Assembly: GCA_903934015.1 (NCBI GenBank)
Contig: CAIZMI010000045.1
Coordinates: forward strand, 1-47,585
DNA from: an uncultured bacterium
GTDB lineage: Bacteria; Patescibacteriota; Andersenbacteria; UBA10190; CAIZMI01
Length of the DNA stretch: 47,585 bases
Direction: 5' to 3'
Shown here: positions 18,479 to 26,501 of the stretch, in pieces
How positions within the stretch are numbered: position 1 is the stretch's first letter
Layout: every line of letters begins with the position of its first letter
Notes under the pieces: model-generated
Told to the model about the DNA's origin: nothing
Seen by the model: only the letters and a program-made list of their open reading frames with translations
The model's database searches: none
Position numbers and translations under genes: made by a program

Positions 18479-20359
18479 ATGATTGAGAGAAAATTAACTA
18501 TCGGTAACCGCCTTATTGGATCAGGAGAACCATGCTTTATTATCGCGGAAGCAGGGGTAAATCATAATGGCAGCATGGTTCGGGCCAAACAATTGATTGA
18601 TGCGGCAGCCATGGCCGGTGCGGATGCAGTCAAATTTCAAAAGAGAAATCTCGAAGAAATTTATCAGAAAAAAGTATTGGATAATCCGAATGATTCTGAA
18701 CAAAAATATCAATTTTTGATCCCGATGCTCAAAGAGTTTGAATTAAGCAATGATCAATTCAAGGAGTTGGAAAAATATGCCAAGGAAAAAGGGATTATGT
18801 TTTTGGTTAATCCCTGGGATATTAAGAGTGCCGACAAACTTGAAGAACTTTTTGATATTCCTTTTTATAAAATAGGATCTCCCGATTTAACCAATTCGGA
18901 GCTTCTTTCACATGTCGCAGATTTTGGAAAGCCGATGGTTTTGTCGACAGGAATGAGTACGACTGAGGAAATTAAAGAAACAGTCAAACTGTTGGAAGAG
19001 AATAAAGTAAACTTTGCCCTATTGCATTGCAATAGTACATATCCGGCACCGTTCGACAAAATCAATTTGAAATTTATGGAAAAGTTGCGCGAGTTTGGCG
19101 TACCGGTTGGTTATTCCGGCCACGAGCGTGGCATTACTGTTGCCATGGGAGCTGTTGCGATGGGCGCGTCGATCATAGAGCGTCACTTAACGACCGATAA
19201 AAATTTGGAAGGAACAGATCATAAGGCCAGTTTATTGCCGGAAGAATTTAAGCAAATGGTGCAAGGAATTCGCGAAGTGGAAATGTCCCTGGGTAAAGCA
19301 GAGCGAATTTTGTCGCAAGGTGAAATGATGAATCGGGAAATTTTGGGAAAGAGTATTATTGTTGGAAAATTTATTCCTGACGGTACGATTATTACTCGCG
19401 AGATGTTGGAAATTAAGAGTCCCGCCAAGGGTTTATCGCCACAGCGTCTCAAGGATGTTGTGGGTGTTACGGCTCAACGCGATATTTTTGCAGGTGAGTT
19501 TATTACGGAAGATGATTTAAAGGATGATAGCTTGATGCGCAATTTTAGGAGTGATGATATTAAGTGGCAATGGGGTATCGTTGTTCGTTTTCATGATTTT
19601 CAAAAGTATTTGCCATACGAGCCGAAATTATTTGAATTTCATCTGAGCGATAAGGATCTGGAGATGAGTTTGCCTGACGGAAATTTTAAGCAAGAGTTGA
19701 TTGTTCATGCTCCTGAGTATAGTTATCGCACTTACTTGAATTTGGTTTCGGTAAATAAAGAAGAACGGGAACTCGCTTTGAAAAATTTGCAAAAGAGTTT
19801 GGACTTAACGAAAAAGCTAGGGGAAAAATTTACCGGTAAACCCAAATTTGTATTTCACTCCGGGGGTGTTACCTTGGCGCCATATGATAAACCACAAGAA
19901 TTGGTACAAATCCTCGTAGATATGATTGGTCGACTAAAGGGGGATGGGGTGGAGATCTTGCCGGAAAATTTGCCGGCTCGGAATTGGATTTTCGGCGGTG
20001 AATATGTAACAAACATTTTTATGTTTGCCGACGAAATTAAAAAGATTTTGGATCAAACTGGGCTTAAAATGTGCTTTGATACTTCGCATTCAATGTTGGC
20101 TTGTAACATGCATAATATTGATATTTACGAAGAAATTAAAAAGTTGCGACCATATATTAGTCACATGCATATCTCAGACGGTGCGGGTGTGGGGGAAGAG
20201 GGTCTTCAAGTTGGTAAAGGTGAAATTGATTGGGCGAAACTAATGGGGGTGATGGATGGTTATCAAAATACAATGGTGCCGGAAATTTGGCAGGGTCATT
20301 TGCATAACGGGCGTGGCTTTTTTCAGGCACTAACGCACTTGAAGGGGTATATGAAATGA
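18479..20359 (+). CDS. N-acetylneuraminate/nonulosonate synthase-like protein (NeuB family, SAF domain) fused to a C-terminal sugar isomerase/AP-endonuclease-2-like TIM barrel
   Basis: 'CFIIAEAGVNHNGSMVRAKQLIDAAAMAGADAVKFQK', 'GYSGHERGITVAMGAVAMGASIIERHLTTDKNLEGTDHKASL', SAF-like 'AKGLSPQRLKDVVGVTAQRDIFAGEFITEDDL'; C-terminal 'EILPENLPARNW...GLKMCFDTSHSMLACN...YISHMHISDGAG...GKGEIDW'. Confidence 0.9.
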   Translation: MIERKLTIGNRLIGSGEPCFIIAEAGVNHNGSMVRAKQLIDAAAMAGADAVKFQKRNLEEIYQKKVLDNPNDSEQKYQFLIPMLKEFELSNDQFKELEKYAKEKGIMFLVNPWDIKSADKLEELFDIPFYKIGSPDLTNSELLSHVADFGKPMVLSTGMSTTEEIKETVKLLEENKVNFALLHCNSTYPAPFDKINLKFMEKLREFGVPVGYSGHERGITVAMGAVAMGASIIERHLTTDKNLEGTDHKASLLPEEFKQMVQGIREVEMSLGKAERILSQGEMMNREILGKSIIVGKFIPDGTIITREMLEIKSPAKGLSPQRLKDVVGVTAQRDIFAGEFITEDDLKDDSLMRNFRSDDIKWQWGIVVRFHDFQKYLPYEPKLFEFHLSDKDLEMSLPDGNFKQELIVHAPEYSYRTYLNLVSVNKEERELALKNLQKSLDLTKKLGEKFTGKPKFVFHSGGVTLAPYDKPQELVQILVDMIGRLKGDGVEILPENLPARNWIFGGEYVTNIFMFADEIKKILDQTGLKMCFDTSHSMLACNMHNIDIYEEIKKLRPYISHMHISDGAGVGEEGLQVGKGEIDWAKLMGVMDGYQNTMVPEIWQGHLHNGRGFFQALTHLKGYMK

Positions 20360-20362
20360 ACA

Positions 20363-20430
20363 TTTTTACAACAAAACATCAAAATAGTTCTGTCTGCGGA
20401 ATGAACAATTTTGATGTTTTGTTGTAAAAA
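20363..20430. repeat. Long stem-loop (28-nt arms, 1 mismatch) with loop TGTCTGCGGAAT
   Basis: TTTTTACAACAAAACATCAAAATAGTTC / GAACAATTTTGATGTTTTGTTGTAAAAA; starts 3 nt after the TGA ending at 20359. Confidence 0.88.
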
Positions 20431-20450
20431 GCAGATTATTAATTTGAAAT

Positions 20451-21242
20451 ATGTATAAACTTGAAAAGTTCTATCCCAAAGGTTTTGACCCGGCTCGTTA
20501 CTGGGAAGATCGTTATGCGCAAGAGCATGCGGCGGGAAAAAGCAGTGAAGAATACGCCAAGCAAGAGTTTTGGCCATTAATGGAGAAATATCTTTCTAAA
20601 GAAAAACTCTATCTAGATGCCGGTTGCGGGATTGGTGGTTGGATTATTTTCTTGAAGGAGCAGGGTTATAACGTGGAAGGGATTGATTTTGCGGCACGAA
20701 CTTTGCGGGCACTGATTGAGTATGACCCTGATTTGAAACTTAAAATGGCAACAATGACGGGGATTCCGTATGCCGATAGTTCGTTGGACGGATTGCTGTC
20801 TATCGGGACATTGGAATATGTAAAAGACAAAGTTCCGATGGCTTTGAAAGAAGTCAATCGTGTCCTTAAAAAAGATGCCGTATTTTTTATGGAAGTACCG
20901 ATTGCCAACACGTTGCGTAACTTAATCTATATCCCCCTTAAAAAAATCGAGCGGATGATTAAAGTGGCGCAAGGCCTGCAACCGACTTTTAGTAATTATC
21001 TTTTTGAAAAGGAAAATTTTCTGACACTGCTTAAAGAAAATGGTTTTGAAGTTTTAGAAGTGAAACCTCATGAATTGCCGGACAAGAATAGTCATTATTG
21101 CTTGTACGTGGATTATCCATTTTTACGTGGCAATGAGCCCTACAAATTAAATATTTTGGGTAAGTTAATCAAAAAAGTAGCAAACGCAATTTCGCCATGG
21201 ATTGCATCGACCGGTATGGTAGTAGTGGCAAAAAAACTTTAG
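20451..21242 (+). CDS. Class I SAM-dependent methyltransferase
   Basis: 'YLDAGCGIGGWIIFLKEQGYNVEGIDFAARTLRAL', 'LDGLLSIGTLEYVKDKVPMALKEVNRVLKKDAVFFMEVP'. Confidence 0.9.
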   Translation: MYKLEKFYPKGFDPARYWEDRYAQEHAAGKSSEEYAKQEFWPLMEKYLSKEKLYLDAGCGIGGWIIFLKEQGYNVEGIDFAARTLRALIEYDPDLKLKMATMTGIPYADSSLDGLLSIGTLEYVKDKVPMALKEVNRVLKKDAVFFMEVPIANTLRNLIYIPLKKIERMIKVAQGLQPTFSNYLFEKENFLTLLKENGFEVLEVKPHELPDKNSHYCLYVDYPFLRGNEPYKLNILGKLIKKVANAISPWIASTGMVVVAKKL

Positions 21243-21280
21243 GGTGTATCTTTAAAGTATCGACTTTAAGGATACTCCCT
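21241..21280. repeat. 18-bp stem-loop overlapping the stop codon (2 mismatches)
   Basis: AGGGTGTATCTTTAAAGT-ATCG-ACTTTAAGGATACTCCCT; the TAG stop occupies 21240-21242. A second nested inverted repeat ACTCC...GGAGT follows. Confidence 0.75.
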
Positions 21281-21331
21281 AAAGTCTGGAGTAGTCTCCG
21301 AGTAATTATTCATAATTCATCATTCATATCC

Positions 21332-22138
21332 ATGAACGACCTAACAAAGTTTGAACTAAAAGGGAAAACTGTATTGGTAACCGGTGGAGCTGGTTTCCTT
21401 GGACAGCTTTTTGGAAAATCGTTGGCAGATGCTGGTGCCAATGTAGTTTTAGCAGATTTGAATTTGGAAGCGTCTGAAAAAGCGGCGAGCGAGATTTCTG
21501 CGCAAACCGGCGGAACAGTTATCGGTGTCGCTATGGATGTTACCAACAAAGAAAATATCACCACGACAATCGAAATGATTGTCAGTAAGTTTGGCAGTCT
21601 CGACGTGGCAGTAAATAATGCGGGGCTTGATCCAAAGTTTGACGCGACTGTCCCGACCAACGACAAACAATTCGAAAATTATCCGGAAGAATTTATTCGT
21701 AAAAGTTTGGAAGTAAATTTATTGGGCGCAACCTTGGTTGCCCAAGCGTCGGTAAGGCAGATGCTGAAGCAGGGAAACGGCAACATTGTAAACATTTCTT
21801 CTTTGTATGGTATTAATGGCCCTGATCAAAAAATCTATCCGGAAGGCACGCAGAAACCGGTGGATTATTCCATTTCAAAAGGTGGATTAGTGATGCTGAC
21901 AAAGTGGTTGGCAACTTCTTATGCCAGCAAAGGAATTCGTACTAACACAATGACTCTTGGTGGAGTGATTCGTAATCATCCGGAAGATTTTCAAAAGAAA
22001 TACGGCGCGAAAGTGCCGGACGGAAAAATGGTCGGACAAGATGAAATCGGCGCACCATTGGTTTTCCTTGCTTCCCAAGCATCATCTGGTGTGAACGGTT
22101 GTAACTTGATAGTAGACCACGGCTTCTCGGCGTATTGA
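21332..22138 (+). CDS. Short-chain dehydrogenase/reductase (SDR) family oxidoreductase
   Basis: Start at MNDLTKFELKGKTVLVTGGAGFLG; 'LDVAVNNAGLD', 'NIVNISSLYGINGPDQ', 'YSISKGGLVMLTKWLA'. Confidence 0.92.
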   Translation: MNDLTKFELKGKTVLVTGGAGFLGQLFGKSLADAGANVVLADLNLEASEKAASEISAQTGGTVIGVAMDVTNKENITTTIEMIVSKFGSLDVAVNNAGLDPKFDATVPTNDKQFENYPEEFIRKSLEVNLLGATLVAQASVRQMLKQGNGNIVNISSLYGINGPDQKIYPEGTQKPVDYSISKGGLVMLTKWLATSYASKGIRTNTMTLGGVIRNHPEDFQKKYGAKVPDGKMVGQDEIGAPLVFLASQASSGVNGCNLIVDHGFSAY

Positions 22139-22163
22139 CAAAAGATTGGAAAAATAGTACAGT
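22135..22163 (+). promoter_or_regulatory. Putative sigma70-like promoter for the 22269 gene
   Basis: TTGACA (22135-22140), 17-nt spacer, TACAGT (22158-22163); downstream 5' leader carries hairpins TTGGC-GCTGT-GCCAA and CAAGCC...GGCTTG. Confidence 0.6.
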
Positions 22164-22268
22164 TTCGTGTTATTTGGCGCTGTGCCAAGTAGACCAAGCC
22201 AGTCGGTTGGGCTTGTTAAACATTCAACCACCCTGTTCGTTCAGAACCTGTAGTTTGGAGGGGTTTCA

Positions 22269-22637
22269 ATGGCCCTGCGTATTGGTCCCACGGTAAATTC
22301 CAACTCTCGTTCCTTAACGCTCTTGTGGGCGGAAAGAACCACTGTCACGGTGATGCTTCAGTGTAAACAGGAGAAGGAGGAGGTTGGGCTCGGCGAGTTT
22401 CTGTTGGAGGAATTGGTACAGTGTGAAATCTGGAACCTCCGGCTGACTTACCCGGCTGAAGAACAAAGCATGGAACGGAAGAACGATGACTGCCATGTCA
22501 ATGTTATTTTCCAACTGGACGAATCCGTGATGCATCCGTTCAAGTTCATGCGCGCCCTTAATCGTCGACTTTTTGTGGCGGTTGAAAATGCGCGAAGAAG
22601 AGCTCGGGGTGCCTACGAAAAAACCACTGAGAAGTAG
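22269..22637 (+). CDS. Hypothetical protein, monocistronic
   Basis: GGAGGGG Shine-Dalgarno-like sequence upstream, 122-aa ORF, terminator downstream. Confidence 0.65.
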   Translation: MALRIGPTVNSNSRSLTLLWAERTTVTVMLQCKQEKEEVGLGEFLLEELVQCEIWNLRLTYPAEEQSMERKNDDCHVNVIFQLDESVMHPFKFMRALNRRLFVAVENARRRARGAYEKTTEK

Positions 22638-22690
22638 CGGCGAGTGTTCTCGGTCGTCACGTGGTGCGTTGAATACTGTTTCTTGAATAT

Positions 22691-22719
22691 CCGGCGCTCT
22701 TCCGCCGGATTTTTTTTTG
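22691..22719 (+). terminator. Rho-independent terminator
   Basis: TCCGGCG-CTCTTC-CGCCGGA followed by TTTTTTTT. Confidence 0.8.
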
Positions 22720-22744
22720 CTTGCGTAAAACAGATTAACCACGT

Positions 22745-22786
22745 CCGTTCACGGAACGGAGCAAGATTGCTCCGTTCCGTGAACGG
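22745..22786. repeat. Perfect 20-bp inverted repeat with 2-nt loop
   Basis: CCGTTCACGGAACGGAGCAA-GA-TTGCTCCGTTCCGTGAACGG in a convergent intergenic region. Confidence 0.9.
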
Positions 22787-22801
22787 TGCAGGGTTTCGGC
22801 C

Positions 22802-23746
22802 TTAGACCGCCGGCCACTTGGCCGGATCTACTTGCATGGGATCTTCTATTGCTAATTCACGGAGTCTGACCAAAACATCGTCCGGTAATGGTCCCGCAGA
22901 TACGGCCGAGACCATACCAGCAATTCGTTCCGGTTTTGTTGTTCCCATTAAAGCTGTTGAAACGGCCGGGTTACTAATCACAAAGCGCATCGCGAGTGTT
23001 GGTAAATCCATTCCGAGTTCCGTTGCAATCTTCTCTGCTTGTCGGGAATTTTCTTTTAAGACAGAAAGTTGTTCCGGTAATTGCTCCCGGCGTGTTGGCG
23101 TGAGTGATCCCTTAAGTAAAACGGAACGATTGATAACGCCAACATCATTTTTCATCGCTTCGGTCATCACCTGCGCAACCATGCGTTGGTCCATGATACT
23201 GTGTGCAAGTTGCAGGGTTTTAAAGAAGTTAGTTTTGATGGCGGCAAGTGGTGCCTCTTCGCCGCGCGTTGAAATGCCAACATGTTGCACTTTTCCAGTA
23301 CTAACCAATTCGCGAAGAATGTCTGCAATTTCTCCTCGTTCAATTTGCTCTGGTGTTGCGTAGTGAAGTTGGAGTAGTTGTAATGAATCGGTTTGTAGTT
23401 TTCTGAGGCTTTCTTCCACATCGCCGACAATTAGTTGTTTCAACTCATCGCCATGAGGATCAATCCCTTTTTCCAGGGGCATCCCGCATTTTGTACCAAT
23501 GACGATACCTGGCATTTTTACGATACCGGATTTTCCGATGCGTTCCTCTGATAACCCATACCCGCGGGCGGTATCGATGTATGTTATACCTGAATCAACC
23601 GCCGTTTTTAAAATTGTGATCGCTACCTGCTCACTCGGCACTTCTTTCTTGCCAATTCCATATTCAAGTCCTAATTCCACTGTTCCCAATCCCAACACAG
23701 ATACTTCTAAACCTGTGCTGCCTAATTTTTTCATTTGTATTGTCAT
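22802..23746 (-). CDS. Aldo/keto reductase family protein
   Basis: 'MKKLGSTGLEVSVLGLGTVELG', 'GITYIDTARGYGLSEERIGKS', 'LQLLQLHYATPEQIERGEIADILRELVSTGKVQHVGISTRG'. Confidence 0.9.
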   Translation of the reverse strand: MTIQMKKLGSTGLEVSVLGLGTVELGLEYGIGKKEVPSEQVAITILKTAVDSGITYIDTARGYGLSEERIGKSGIVKMPGIVIGTKCGMPLEKGIDPHGDELKQLIVGDVEESLRKLQTDSLQLLQLHYATPEQIERGEIADILRELVSTGKVQHVGISTRGEEAPLAAIKTNFFKTLQLAHSIMDQRMVAQVMTEAMKNDVGVINRSVLLKGSLTPTRREQLPEQLSVLKENSRQAEKIATELGMDLPTLAMRFVISNPAVSTALMGTTKPERIAGMVSAVSAGPLPDDVLVRLRELAIEDPMQVDPAKWPAV

Positions 23747-23803
23747 AATGTTATGTTACGAGGGAACAAGGAATAGTCAACCTTATTGCTGTATAATAAA
23801 AGC

Positions 23804-24274
23804 ATGCAATTTGGGAAATTGAGCGATGAAACAACTTATTCGGTTTTGATGAAGCAGGATGTGTGGTTGGAGGTGTTCGAATGGCTTCGTGGTATTTCTG
23901 TAAATACGACAGTCGGTATTCACGAGATACGCGGAAGAGAAATTTATGCCAACATCATGGATGAGCCAACATTAAAAAGGGAGGACGCTGTTTTTGAAGT
24001 GCATCAAAAATATGTAGATTTACATTTCTGCATTTCTGGAGACGAATTAATTGAATATGCCGATCCAAGTATTCTCGATAAAAAGATTGAATTTGATTTG
24101 GAAAAAGATGTCCAACTTTTTGCGATGGGCGGAATTGAAAGGAAAAACATTAAATTATTAGCCGGTGAATTAGCGATTTTTTACACTGGGGAAGCACACG
24201 CACCTCGGATTAGGTTTGTAAGTGAAAGAATTAAAAAAGTAGTTGTAAAAATAGATAAAAAATTATTAAGCTAG
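23804..24274 (+). CDS. YhcH/YjgK/YiaL (NanQ-like) family protein
   Basis: Start at MQFGKLSDETTYS; 'EIRGREIYANIMDEPTLKREDAVFEVHQKYVDLHFCISGDELIEYA', 'LLAGELAIFYTGEAHAPRI'. Confidence 0.85.
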   Translation: MQFGKLSDETTYSVLMKQDVWLEVFEWLRGISVNTTVGIHEIRGREIYANIMDEPTLKREDAVFEVHQKYVDLHFCISGDELIEYADPSILDKKIEFDLEKDVQLFAMGGIERKNIKLLAGELAIFYTGEAHAPRIRFVSERIKKVVVKIDKKLLS

Positions 24275-24349
24275 GCATCTAAAAGATGTGTTTGGTGTGT
24301 GTTTTTATTAGACTGGAAAATTAATGGAAAAGGTGGTAAAAAATAACAC

Positions 24350-25165
24350 ATGCCTAAAAACAATAAAATCGTTAATCCAAAGCGAGAACCAGTTAATGTT
24401 ATTGCTCTAATTCCTGCCAGGGGCGGACAGCAGAGTATAAAGTACAAGAATCTTTCCATGCTTGGTAAAAAATCACTTTTGCAATGGGCGATTGAAACGG
24501 CGCACGCATCAAAAAAAATTGATGCAGTGATTGTTTCTACAGAGGATAAAAAAATCGCCAGAGAAGCAAAAAAATTTGGTGCTTTAGTTGCGCCTCGGCC
24601 AGTCGAGTTTGCCCAACCGACCAGTGGTGACGCCGGTTTTTATACGCACGCTGTGCAGTGGATAGAGCAAGAATTTGGCTGGAAACCGGAATATATTGTT
24701 AATTTGCGTCCAACAACTCCTCTGCGTTTTGCTGAAGATGTTGATGCAATGATTGAATATATCCAGAAAAGTGGTGCGGATGGGATCAAAAGTGTGATGC
24801 ATACTCCGGTACATACCTACAAAATGTGGACGTTTGCCGGCAATGCGAATAAGAAAATTGGTGAAGCCGGGCAAATGAGCCCCATTCTAAACGATGACTA
24901 TCGAAAATTGCACGGCCCGGATCAGCCACGCCAAAGAATTTCGGAAATGTATCCGCAGTATTGGCAAGACGGTCAGGTGGATATTACGCGCCGGAAATTT
25001 ATTTTGCGTCCGGAGTGCTTGAAATATGAAAATGTTTTTGGACCGAATTTGCACGGTTATGTTTTAGATGGCCGTTTGATTGCCGATATTGATAGCGAGA
25101 AGGATTTGATTCGCGCGGAAAAACTTTACAAGCAGTATCTCAAGGAAAAGAAGGCGCAAAAGTAG
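24350..25165 (+). CDS. Acylneuraminate cytidylyltransferase-like protein (NeuA family)
   Basis: 'NVIALIPARGGQQSIKYKNLSMLGKKSLLQWAIETAHASKKIDAVIVSTEDKKIAREAKKFGA', 'EYIVNLRPTTPLRFAEDVDAMIEY'. Confidence 0.9.
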   Translation: MPKNNKIVNPKREPVNVIALIPARGGQQSIKYKNLSMLGKKSLLQWAIETAHASKKIDAVIVSTEDKKIAREAKKFGALVAPRPVEFAQPTSGDAGFYTHAVQWIEQEFGWKPEYIVNLRPTTPLRFAEDVDAMIEYIQKSGADGIKSVMHTPVHTYKMWTFAGNANKKIGEAGQMSPILNDDYRKLHGPDQPRQRISEMYPQYWQDGQVDITRRKFILRPECLKYENVFGPNLHGYVLDGRLIADIDSEKDLIRAEKLYKQYLKEKKAQK

Positions 25166-25168
25166 ACG

Positions 25169-25276
25169 CGTCTTTGCGAGCCATCGACCATTCGTGAGAA
25201 TGGGCGAGGCGCGGCAATCTAGTCGAAATTAGTGACGCTTGAGATTGCTTCGGCACTGAAGTGTCTCGCAAAGACG
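25169..25276. repeat. Palindromic interspersed repeat, copy 2 (intergenic, convergent genes)
   Basis: Perfect 12-bp ends CGTCTTTGCGAG (25169-25180) and CTCGCAAAGACG (25265-25276); internal GGCAATCT...AGATTGCTTCGGC, same family as 2246-2348. Confidence 0.85.
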
Positions 25277-25284
25277 ACTGAACC

Positions 25285-26487
25285 TTAAACCAATTTCTGA
25301 ATTTCTTCCATTGTCCTGTGACAAGATGAACCGTCCAAAAAGGAAATAATATTTTTGCAGCTTTGCACACGGCCGTCACGGTCTTTTTCAGGGTGCTCCA
25401 AATAATCATTGATGGCAGGAATTAAGTCGGGACGTTTTTTGATGACGCGCACGCCACCGCCGGAAACAATGTCGCGATAATGTTCCTTAAAATCTTTTAC
25501 CACCATCGATTTCCTCCAGTTCCACCAATCGAGTGGTTTTCCGTATAATACGCAAATTGTTGGTCGATCACCGAGCATTGATTCCACGGCGGCAGATGAA
25601 GAGAAATTCACCATCACATCTGTGTATTTCCAGAGAGCTACAAGCATATACATCTCACGCATTGTCGGATTGAAATTGAAATCTTTGTGTGGGGAATTGT
25701 CGCGGCGACCAAACGAATAACGTAAGGTGTAATTATATTTATCGGCCCAATGTTGATGCATGGAAGGTTTTCCGCTTCCAGGGTGCATTGATGCGTAAAG
25801 CTGTAAGTCTTCGGGCAAACTGCCGTCTTGTTTGGCGATACCAATTTGTTCCGCAACGTTGGACATGTCATAAAGTTCAACTGTTGCAATGTGTAATAGT
25901 CGTTTGCTTGGGTCTAAACCTAGGTACTCAAATAGTTCTTCGCGTGAAGGAATTCTGTTTGTGTGAGAAAAAAGGTCAAAACGCGGGGCGCCGGTAACGG
26001 CGACTTGTTCTTCGTTGACTTCTGGAAATTCACGTAGAAGATGATCTTTCATGATTTGGTTCCAGACAATAATTTTATCGGGAATAACTTGTTCTTTTCG
26101 AAGTCGCGCCATTTTCCAAATATTGTCCCAGGATTCAATAAAGGTGCATGTTTTTAAACCAAGTTTTTTGGCAACGCGAAGAATTGGTCGATCAACAACA
26201 TCTCGGCCTGTTGTTGTTGTTAGAACCAAATCCGGCTGATATTTTTTGTAAATGACTTCTAAGTTTGCTTCCGTTTCCGGTTTGTCCCAGGCTTCTGATT
26301 TAATTTCTTCAAAACTAAAACGGTGGCGAGGATATTCTGAATGGGGGAAGAACTCATCTGCCCACGGCGCGCCGGGCGTGATTATTACGTAGTTCCAGGT
26401 GTACTTGTTAATCAAGAGCTCCCGCATTGGTTGGAGTAGGGCGCGGTGGTGGGATCCGGATGGGACTGAAATTGCAATGGTAGGCAT
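25285..26487 (-). CDS. GT-B-like surface carbohydrate biosynthesis protein
   Basis: 400-aa ORF: 'MPTIAISVPSGSHHRALLQPMRELL', 'KIIVWNQIMKDHLLREFPEVNEEQVAVTGAPRFDLF', 'VMVNFSSSAAVESMLGDRPTICVLYGKPLDW'. Confidence 0.75.
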   Translation of the reverse strand: MPTIAISVPSGSHHRALLQPMRELLINKYTWNYVIITPGAPWADEFFPHSEYPRHRFSFEEIKSEAWDKPETEANLEVIYKKYQPDLVLTTTTGRDVVDRPILRVAKKLGLKTCTFIESWDNIWKMARLRKEQVIPDKIIVWNQIMKDHLLREFPEVNEEQVAVTGAPRFDLFSHTNRIPSREELFEYLGLDPSKRLLHIATVELYDMSNVAEQIGIAKQDGSLPEDLQLYASMHPGSGKPSMHQHWADKYNYTLRYSFGRRDNSPHKDFNFNPTMREMYMLVALWKYTDVMVNFSSSAAVESMLGDRPTICVLYGKPLDWWNWRKSMVVKDFKEHYRDIVSGGGVRVIKKRPDLIPAINDYLEHPEKDRDGRVQSCKNIISFLDGSSCHRTMEEIQKLV

Positions 26488-26501
26488 GTTATATTTATAG
26501 C

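Noticed and set aside
15513-20430. Integron attC sites
   Set aside because: No integrase gene and no attC R/L boxes recognised; constant element is in the loop, not in the stem ends.
22314-22742. 142-aa minus-strand ORF antisense to 22269..22637
   Set aside because: Plus-strand gene has promoter-like, RBS and terminator signals on its side; the antisense ORF does not.
25140-25409. 89-aa minus-strand ORF over the repeat region
   Set aside because: Overlaps the interspersed repeat and the end of two better genes; composition-driven.
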